Assembly: GCF_963678635.1 (NCBI RefSeq)
Contig: NC_087063.1
Coordinates: 34,260,540-34,324,539 of the forward strand
Direction: 5' to 3'
DNA: 64,000 nucleotides
DNA from: Symsagittifera roscoffensis
Taxonomy: Eukaryota; Xenacoelomorpha; Acoela; Convolutidae
Each line of letters starts with the position of its first letter. Positions within the stretch are counted from its first letter, which is position 1. Of the stretch, positions 56,709 through 64,000 are shown piece after piece. Under the pieces are notes generated by a model that saw only the letters and a list, made by a program, of their open reading frames with translations, ran no database searches and had not been told where the DNA came from. The translations under genes were made by a program, and so were the position numbers.

Positions 56709-57120
56709 TTTTTTCCACTTTATCGCATGTCGTTTTCATTGCATTTCTATTTTTTTGATCTACTAAATCGGTAAGTCTTCTTTCCATGCTTTTAAGGCTT
56801 TCAGTTACATCAATGTTTGAGAGCTTCTCGTCTATGTTGGCCAGGGTTTTGCATCTTATAAAGTTGTCTCGTTCATTATTTTGCACACAAGTATTACAAA
56901 GCAACATGACATTCGGCCCTAGTTCTTTTATTCCATTTATGGCCACTAGAGACAACCCAACACAAGTTGGTTCCAAATGCATTTGAGCGTTGCATGCGAC
57001 ACAAGTGTATGTTTTCTCGTTGCCGGCAAAGCCTCTTTTACATGTTTTGCAGTTTTTGCTTATACTATGGATAGAAAAACAGTTAAACCTGGTGGTTCCC
57101 GAAAAGGGGAGGCCTGTGGC
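56702..57120 (-). CDS. LINE ORF1, PHD-like zinc finger and coiled coil
   Basis: The frame is open from just after a TGA near 57121. Cys/His spacing is Cys-x2-Cys (NCKTC), Cys-x2-Cys (CVAC), His-x5-Cys (HLEPTC) and Cys-x2-Cys (CNTC), a Cys4-His-Cys3 PHD-type finger. A helical segment with a heptad-like pattern follows (LANIDEKLSNIDVTESLKSM). It ends by frameshift at the A7 run. Role inferred from CR1-like ORF1 proteins: RNA or chromatin binding. The true start codon is unclear. Confidence 0.75.
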
Positions 57121-57190
57121 TCACTCAGGGGAAAAAGAAGAAATAGACAAACCTGGTGGTTCCCGAAAAGGGGAGGCCTGCGGTTCACTA
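57085..57190. repeat. 64-bp tandem duplication within the LINE
   Basis: AAACCTGGTGGTTCCCGAAA occurs at 57085 and 57149, followed each time by an AGGGGAGGCCTG(T/C)GG-like segment. The duplication sits between the SGNH and PHD-finger ORFs and places a stop codon between them. Confidence 0.85.
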
Positions 57191-57202
57191 TTTCTACTTA
57201 CG

Positions 57203-57789
57203 TTAATAGGGGCACTGACAGTTCTTGAAACGACACTCGTAATATACCAGATGTCCTTCTGTATTGCAGATGTTCGAATGTTTATCGTATAAGATTTTAT
57301 TCTTGAGAATACTTTTAATGCCCTTCAGACCTTCTTCACTGAGGTGCACTTCGTCAGTTTTCAAATGATATGAGCTGTGGATTTTTTCACTCACTCCTCT
57401 AAACTTCCAAGTTCCTTTTATCTTTCTTAGGAATTCGTTTATTTTTGCAGATCGAGCTCGGTTCTCACTACAATGAGGGATTCCGATGACGAAAACTTTT
57501 TTGGCTCGTTCACACAGCTCCTCGGCTAGCTTCGACAGTTCTTCAGCAATGTCGCCTGCAGGTATACTGGAGGGGTCTTTTCCGTTGAAGGCGTCGTTTC
57601 CGCCGATGAGCAGAGCGATGATGTTGAATTTGTCTTCTCGGTTAAGAAGTTTTGGACCGCACCAATTCGGGCCCCAGGTAGGGACAAGATATTGAAATTT
57701 GGAAAATCAAGATGGCGTGCTTGAGAATCCGCAATCAGGAGATTTTTTGAAGATGATGTCTTGAGCAAGTGATATCTTCTGTCGGACAT
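57203..57789 (-). pseudogene. LINE ORF1, SGNH (GDSL-like) esterase domain with frameshift
   Basis: ATG at 57789. The first frame gives block I (NLLIADSQARHL, with ADS where GDS is usual) and block II (LPGARIG). Near 57640 the reading moves to another frame, which carries block III (IGGNDAF) and block V (TDEVHLSEEG, the D-x-x-H pair), stopping at 57203. All four catalytic blocks are present but on two frames, so this copy is broken or contains an indel error. SGNH domains in ORF1 are known from CR1-like LINEs. Confidence 0.8.
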
Positions 57790-58559
57790 TTTATCGCGGG
57801 GCAACCATTGCTACCCCGGTAAACATTTCAAGTATCTATTTAATAATTTGGAGGCTTAAATTTTATGAAAACGCCAATAACTACTAAAGAAGGATCATGA
57901 AATTGAGAAGATCTTCAAAAAAGTTTTCAAATTGATCATATTTCACGACTTAATGAGAAAATTTTCGGCTTGAAGTCCCTAATTTTACGATTCGGCTTGA
58001 TGACCGGTACCCACCTTGCAGAAGGCATCTAGTACCTTGCAGAAGGCAGTAAGTTAACTATACTAATAGTGGAAAAAAAACGAAATGCTTGACTCACGCT
58101 ATTCTTAAACAACAAGATATACGTTGCATTGTTCTATGCAAAAAATCCTGTCTTATTCTTATATATTATAATAGTTACTAAAACTGCCCTATTTCTCAGA
58201 AAAACGAAAAACGCATGCACTCATATGTTTTAATATCTGGCTGAGTGGCCCTGCATTGGTGTCAAGAAATAAAACGGGCCTCAATTTCCGAAAATTAACG
58301 TTTTACAGATAGAAATTGTCGTTTTGAAGTGCCTGCAAAGTTTACATTTTGGCCTGAGTTACTAGAAGAAAAAATCAAATATTCGTCTAGTATATTTGTA
58401 CTTGTACTTCACGCGAATTACTGGTATCTCACTTTATCCTCAGTGCTGCTGCTCAGTTTTGCAAATTCTTTTTGATTTTGATTAACTTATTTATGATTAC
58501 TTTCTTACTTTTGAAATATTCTACTTATTGAGCGTGAGTCACTTAGCATAGAACCTATT

Positions 58560-59860
58560 TAACTTTCATTATTGAAAAAAAAATGACGGCGTATTTGTGC
58601 TCGGGTTGATTTTTTTCTCCATAGAGGACGACTTTTGTTTTTTAAAGAAATTTTTGACGATTTTTTTTCAACTCAAATTGACTTTCGAAGAAAATGACGG
58701 AATGTGTGTTCTGGGGTTCGTTTTTTTTTTCTTCAGACGAAGTTCGACTTTTTAAAGAGTGAATTTGACAAAAGTTAGCTCAAATTAAAAAAACTCACCT
58801 TTGATCTTTTGTTGCAAAAGTTATGGGGGTTTAAAAATGGCCAAGTTACCCATATTTGAGATATTTACCGCTAGATAAATTTTTTTCAATAACGTATTTT
58901 TTGAAGATTTAGGAGATTTTACTTTTCCGACTTATGAAGAGAGTGCGGAGTATTTATGCTTGAGTGGTTTTCGTTCCGACTATCGAAGAACGCAAGGAAT
59001 ATATATGCTCGGGGTGGTTTTTTAAAAGTCATTCCCTCGGGTGATCGATCCATGGATCTTCGTGGACTCAGAAGAGTCGCACTCACCCCTAGACTGCACT
59101 GATATTAGGACAGGTGTGAAACGCTCACTGTGCTACTTTGCTTCTAAAAATTAACGCGCATTATTTGCGATTGACGAATTATCCCGCAGCACAAAATTGT
59201 TTCAAATTAAATTGAGGCGGGCTAATTAGTCTTATTAATTCCATGCACGAATCTTAAAGTTCATAGTTAATCGTCAATGTTTCCTTAATAAAAAAATATT
59301 CGAGACCATTTAAAAGGCGATCATTGCTGGTTGATTGCTTAGTAATCTAGCCTAAGTTATAAGTCTCACCTTAATTCGTCAAGTTTCTTGACAATAGTTA
59401 TAGTAAAAAAGCTAGAAAAGAGTATAAAATTATATTATGGATAGTTAATTATAAATTATTTGAACAAATAATGAACAACTGTCTTTACTACTTATAGAGA
59501 TGGGGTCAATACCTAGTTTTTGCATTTAAACTAACACTTTGTTCCGTTACTTTCGCTACAAAAGTCAGAACAACAACGTACCGCAAGCGTTAATTGTCAC
59601 AAATTGGCCAAAATGGCAATCGCTAAACCCCCATAAGTTTACGAAAATTGATCACAGGTGAAATAATTTTTTTGAATTTAATCTCAGGACAACAATACTT
59701 TTGACTGATAAAAAAATTCCGTCAAAATGGCTAGTTAAAAGTCGAAATTTGTCTGATGAAAAAAACCAAACCGAGCACATTTATTCCATTACTTTTGCTA
59801 CAAAAGTCAGAACAACAACGTAACGCAAGCGATATTTTCATACGTGCCGAATCACACTGT
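58560..59860. repeat. Inverted-repeat-rich block related to 62030-62560
   Basis: CAAAAGTCAGAACAACAACG occurs at about 59559 and 59801. Inverted segments of the dispersed repeat flank it (58680-59020 and 59140-59240 against 59690-59790). No coding sequence found. Confidence 0.6.
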
Positions 59861-60115
59861 TCTACTATTTTTGTTCAAACTGGATTAATGAGGCTAGCCA
59901 ATCGATCGTCTTAATTTCGTACTACTCAAATGCTCACTCTTAATGTTTAATATTGTCCCACACTATTCAATGCTGATTGAGTGGCATTCGGAACATTCAG
60001 GGTTTTGATCTACTTTACTAACCGCTTGGTTGGTTTTTCATCCTGAATTCAAACGCTTTCAGTTTAATTTAAAATGTTTTTGTTTTGTTTTAAACCCTGT
60101 AAATGTATCTATATA

Positions 60116-60917
60116 TAGGGGCGGATTTAGGGGAAAAATAACAAAATCGTAAGACAAACAGTTTTCGTAGCCAAACAATTGAGACGCGCCCTTAAACTGG
60201 TGAGACACAATTTGATTAATTTCGGACAAAAGTTTAAAAAGTTATAAATTAAGACTGACTGACCTCCAATAATACCAGAGGCGTATTTGGGGGGGGGGGG
60301 TTAGCGTACGCCTTTTCCTAATGATTTGACCCCCTCACAAAGCAAGGGCCCCCTTTGGGTAATAATTTATGGCCTTCATTTTCGGCCTTCCAACACTAAA
60401 ATTTTTCTAAAGGTACCTGCGGGTTTACAGGGGCGGATCTAGGATTTTGTCATGGGGGGAGGCGGCTTCTCAAAAAATTTTCGAAGCTTTGTCGACATTT
60501 TTTTTAGGTCGACCTAATTAATTTTCCGAGCTCTCCCAAAGCATTAAGAAGACGCTGTTTTGGTAAAATTTTCTGTACCGCAGGCAAAACAAAATTTTGA
60601 GAAAATAAGCCAAAAAATAGCATTTTTGAACACTTTTTGCAAAATTTTGACCAAAAAATTGCGCTTTTTCGCCGCGCGCTCGCCCCTCAAAGTTAGTCTA
60701 TATTGGCGCCAACGGCGCCTTTAGAAAATTTTTTGGGTCCATCACCAAATATGGATTTCTCAAAATAGTTCAAAGTGGGGAACCGTTTTGTCTGGAGGGG
60801 GCCGAACCCATGAGGGGGGGGGGGGGGTGTCCACCTTATCCACCTTAATCTGCCCCTGGTTAAAAGTTTCGAAAAATGTTTGAGAAATCCCCTTGAGAAA
60901 CCCCAGATCCGCCCCTG
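60116..60917. mobile_element. Nested CAGGGGCGG-type MITEs
   Basis: An outer element begins TAGGGGCGGATTTAGG at 60116 and ends GATCCGCCCCTG at 60917. Inside, a second complete element spans 60428-60859 with ends CAGGGGCGGATCTAGG and TTAATCTGCCCCTG. Internal G-runs and a GGCGCC-containing core match the MITE at 48026. Target-site duplications are not clear for either. Confidence 0.75.
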
Positions 60918-60919
60918 TA

Positions 60920-62025
60920 TTTTTAAAGGTCAAAAAATGTTTTTGGTTGACCTTGGAAAAGTTACGCGATATTTGCGAATGCGAAGCTTTTTCTGCCTCA
61001 AGATGTTACATCAGCCCCTAAGCGTGGATTTGCAGGATATATCAACAATGAAGAAAAAAGCTAGTTTCTGGCCTGAAGTTCTGCTTTTTATATCTTAAAA
61101 CAACTTGGTTACTTTGAGTTTGGTAATAGTAGTGTTTGTGTTTTAATGGGTAACAAACTCCCCTCACCCCATTAAAAAGAGTTGAGCAGATGAGCATATA
61201 CTTTTATACGAGCAGCATAGTAGATCAGCATATATAACTTTGGACCTTGTAACAATTCCGCCTTTGTAAAAGAGTGAGGATATAAGCAAGAGCAAAAGAG
61301 GTTTTAGCTGCAAATTAAACAGTTTTATGGTTGTTTATATGTTTTATGTTATTTAGATGTTACCTGATTTTTGCCATGATATTTTCATTAAGTAGTCTGT
61401 AACCTTGTTGTAAGTAACAACATAAAGGAAAATTGTTATAAAGCAAAAGAGTTCCAGTTAAAAATGGTTTAGGTTATTACAGGCAGTGATGCTAGGATGG
61501 AGATGCTAGAAAAATCTGCCTGCAAAATCAATCAAGTTTGTGGAAAACATTTATGTGAATAGAAATTGGTGTAAAACTTTTCTTCGAATCACCATTATTT
61601 TCGCTTTTTGAAATGTCCCACTTCTCTGGCGTCCTTAGTGAGGTTGACGTTCTTGCCAGGCCCCAAGGGTTTCTGCTAGAAAGATAATTCAGCCGAATTG
61701 GAAAATTTTTTGTCTTAGAGAGCATAATAATTTATAGAACATCAGAGCATTACACATTTTTGTCCAAGATACCTGTAAGCATATACCGGAATGTATTTGA
61801 ATTAAAAACCTTTTAGTTAATTAAATAGCTCTTCAAAAACGATTAAAATAGTTGAAGATATTCAACGAATTCTCTGCTAAAAAATGTAGCGAGTCTGAGA
61901 GAAAACTCGATTATTTCATTTGTGACAACATTTACAGCCTCTAGCTATTTACAGCCTCTTTTCTTTTCAATTACACCCACCCTTAGTGAAGATATCAATG
62001 TTAGCGTATAATTTTTGAAATAATG
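60920..62025. other. No feature recognised
   Basis: Short chance frames only; no match to the repeats described elsewhere. Confidence 0.45.
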
Positions 62026-62029
62026 TCGT

Positions 62030-62560
62030 TTTTCTGGAGAATTTCAACAGAAATAGTTGAAACAAGACTGCTCGTATATCAGGACAAAGCCCTGAATGTT
62101 CCGACTGTCCCTTAATTCAAATCGAATAGTTTTTGGGAAAAGAAAATATTGAAAACCTATACATTTTGAACAACATTGAATTATGAAATATTGAGTCCTA
62201 TGAAATTAGTACGACTGATTCATTTAGCTAGCCTCAGCTCAATTTGGAACGATTCTGCTGTGCATGATAATTCGCCGCGCATGAAAAATTTGTGTTGCGC
62301 TCTCAGCATTATAAATAAATTCTTTACAGCGCATAATTTAGTCCAGAACAAGGCAAATTTTTCAAAACACCCAGAACTGCACAAAAAATGATCGGAGATG
62401 ATATATTTTTTTCTTATTCGAACTCAGGAAAATGATATTTTCAATGGCGTAATAAAAAATGTGTTGAAAATTTTTATTTCGATTTGGTGAAAATTGACTC
62501 AATAAAACAACCACACCGAGCATAAATAGTCCGTTTTCTTCGAAAATCGGAACAATAATG
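62030..62560 (+). repeat. Dispersed repeat, copy B
   Basis: Partner of 23950-24420. The CCGAGCATAAATAGTCCGTT end is also echoed at 58680-59020 and 59770 (CGAGCACATTTATTCC). Confidence 0.8.
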
Positions 62561-62699
62561 CGCATCTTTCAGATTAGTTCAGTTACTCCATTTTCTCATA
62601 AATAGTCAGTGAACTGCAAAAAATAGCTATTTATTTTAAATCTGGGGTCTGCTTGTGAGATAATAAAATGAAATCTGATGTTCAGCTCCTCAGAAAAAC

Positions 62700-62950
62700 A
62701 AAATATGCATATAGCTTAAATGCACTGCTTTAGCAGACTGGCATTTTCAGCAGACCAGTTTAGCGGGGGCCAATAATTTAGCAGACCCATTTCTTAGCAT
62801 AAATATTGAAAAGTGAGCCTTTTCACAGACCAACGTAAAACAATAATGCATAATTAATCAATATACGTAAGAAGACGCTCAGTCTTGGGTCAAGCTACCT
62901 TAATTAAACAAACTATCTTACGATAATTCAACGATACTATTGAGTTATGA
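62700..62950 (-). repeat. Dispersed repeat, inverted partner of 13195-13385
   Basis: The reverse complement contains TATTTATGCTAAGAAATGGG, GGTCTGCTAAATTATTGG and GTAAGATAGTTTGTTTAATT in the same order as the copy at 13195. Confidence 0.7.
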
Positions 62951-62959
62951 CCGATGTGG

Positions 62960-63700
62960 TTAACTCATATAGTAATTTCGGATAGGGTACACCATCTGCT
63001 CGTCACGCTATCTTATTTTCGGCCGGATAGATTCGTGCAACTTCTCAGTCTAATACCGATCCTAATCTTACTCTTATACTTTCTAGTCTCAGGGTGTTTA
63101 ACTAGTCTCTGCTAGGCTCAATAGATCTAGGGTATACTGGTTTGTTGCGGCTGCTGAAGTTCTCTTGGAGAGACAACTAATTTCTAAGTTAAATTCAAAT
63201 TTCTCTGGTGCTGAAATTACAAGTAATTTCAGCACTTACAAATAAGTCGGTTGTTAGTTAGATGGATCACGATTGGTTAATATTAAATACTTTACAGTGG
63301 TAAAATATCTAATTTATCCGATCATAAAATGTAGTTTACATCAGGTTCCACCCATCCGGGTTTTACAGAATTTTTTAGAATTATCTTTCTGCAATTCAAA
63401 GGATGGATGATGAACGTTGGTATTTGGCGAATATCGTATTCTTGTCCGGTTCCTCTTGTTAGAGAAGTTCCAGGACGCTGGAGTTAGGGGCATCATCCGT
63501 TGTGTCTTCTTGTGACAACGACTGTGTTTCCCAACGAAATCAATCTGATTTCAAAATGGTTTGCTATGACGGGTTTTTCTGTATTATGTACAGAACTTGT
63601 TTTTTGTTCAACCTCGTCTGGGAATGGCGTGGAGATTGTGCGTGGAGGGGATGCCTTGTAACTCGGATCTGTACGTACACTTGAACATCGAGGTGGTCAT
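62960..63700. other. Unassigned sequence before the Gypsy RNase H fragment
   Basis: Less AT-rich, with no recognisable RT motifs. It may be diverged pol, LTR or unrelated sequence. Confidence 0.4.
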
Positions 63701-63708
63701 TGGTCTAG

Positions 63709-64000
63709 TTCAATGAAGTCCTTTTCTGCGAAGTCAAGTCGTACTCTTTAAGACCACTACTGTCTACGGCAAACAAATTTAAATTTCATTGGAGTGATGA
63801 AAACGGAAAAGCGTTCAAAAACATTCTTAATGCCGTTAAAAACATTACGGAAAACAGACACTTCGTAAGTGACAGGGAAACTCGCATTGTTTGTGACGCT
63901 AGCCGCGAAGGAATAGGCGCGGCTCTTGAACAAGATACACCAGATGGTTGGGCAACCATTGCGTATGCATCAAGGTTCTTAAATTCATGCGAACAGAAAT
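63709..64000 (+). pseudogene. Ty3/Gypsy pol fragment, RNase H domain, cut by the window edge
   Basis: Frame open from 63709 (after a TAG) to the last base. It reads SLRPLLS, FKFHWSDENGKAF, then IVCDASREGIGAAL and IAYASRFL, the canonical RT-connection and RNase H start of Gypsy elements (catalytic Asp in C-D-A-S). The segment before 63709 is not recognisable RT, so the fragment is broken on the left. It may be intact to the right, outside the window. Confidence 0.85.

Larger units (their letters stand above)
53216..57810 (-). mobile_element. CR1-like non-LTR retrotransposon (LINE), nearly full length, decayed
   Basis: In order on the minus strand: SGNH esterase-like ORF (57789-57203), PHD-like zinc finger and coiled coil (57120-56702), RRM-like segment (56708-56166), and endonuclease plus reverse transcriptase (56165-53328). 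Esterase and PHD domains in ORF1 are known for CR1-like LINEs, which is the basis for the clade. Downstream of ORF2 is a short 3' region with inverted copies of GGGATTCTTGGTCCCTT and a (CAA)n tract, the likely 3' tail, at about 53216-53330. Two frameshifts and one stop are seen. Flanking DNA at 53010-53050 and 57958-58020 is itself inverted-repeat related, suggesting insertion into an older foldback element. Confidence 0.9.

Noticed and set aside
56702-56725. Programmed -1 frameshift at the A AAA AAC heptamer joining the LINE coiled coil to the RRM-like segment
   Set aside because: The heptamer is in the right phase, but the RRM frame lies at +1, and the -1 frame meets a stop within six codons. 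An indel in the A7 run is simpler.

Overview
The window is AT-rich genomic DNA of a multicellular animal, almost certainly an invertebrate: a large intron-rich mitofusin gene, a divergent seven-transmembrane receptor gene, and many eukaryotic transposable elements. Nothing here fixes the phylum, so no species is proposed. No prokaryotic gene organisation is present.

Layout. 1-13.4 kb is gene-poor and repeat-rich: tRNA-derived elements, short tandem arrays, a 6-kb stretch bounded by ~545-bp inverted arms (2927-3478 and 9540-10082), and a possible minus-strand coding segment (about 8764-9433). From 13,475 to 18,346 a 1,624-bp unit is repeated three times in tandem almost without change. Each unit holds the body of a minus-strand GPCR-like gene. 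Only the copy at the right edge keeps its first exon with a signal-peptide-like start. About 1.1 kb further right a divergent plus-strand gene begins: mitofusin, traced here through 13 phase-consistent coding exons from 19,527 to 41,803 (746 codons). It reads through the GTPase domain, the helical bundles and the membrane hairpin. The last exon, which should hold the C-terminal coiled coil, was not found. Its introns are packed with repeats, among them a decayed SGNH-hydrolase-like ORF in intron 2. A 2,847-bp direct duplication (28,826-34,514) copies two adjacent coding exons as a frame-preserving 249-nt cassette.

From 41.8 kb to the end the window is mostly mobile DNA. It includes two hAT-type MITEs with perfect 8-bp target-site duplications (44,228-44,577 and 48,026-48,390), further MITE relatives, a decayed Ty3/Gypsy gag-protease segment (50.1-51.3 kb), and a nearly full-length CR1-like LINE on the minus strand (about 53.2-57.8 kb). 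The LINE encodes an SGNH esterase, a PHD-like zinc finger, a coiled coil, an RRM-like domain, an endonuclease and a reverse transcriptase. A Ty3/Gypsy RNase H fragment runs off the right edge.

Mitofusin and the GPCR-like genes are the only host genes I can support with confidence. They diverge from a shared intergenic region with a perfect CRE-type octamer. The strongest points for a second look are the GPCR triplication, the in-frame mitofusin exon-cassette duplication, the LINE whose last ORF1 segment and ORF2 share a frame across one TGA, and a same-orientation family of repeats ending in a conserved hairpin.
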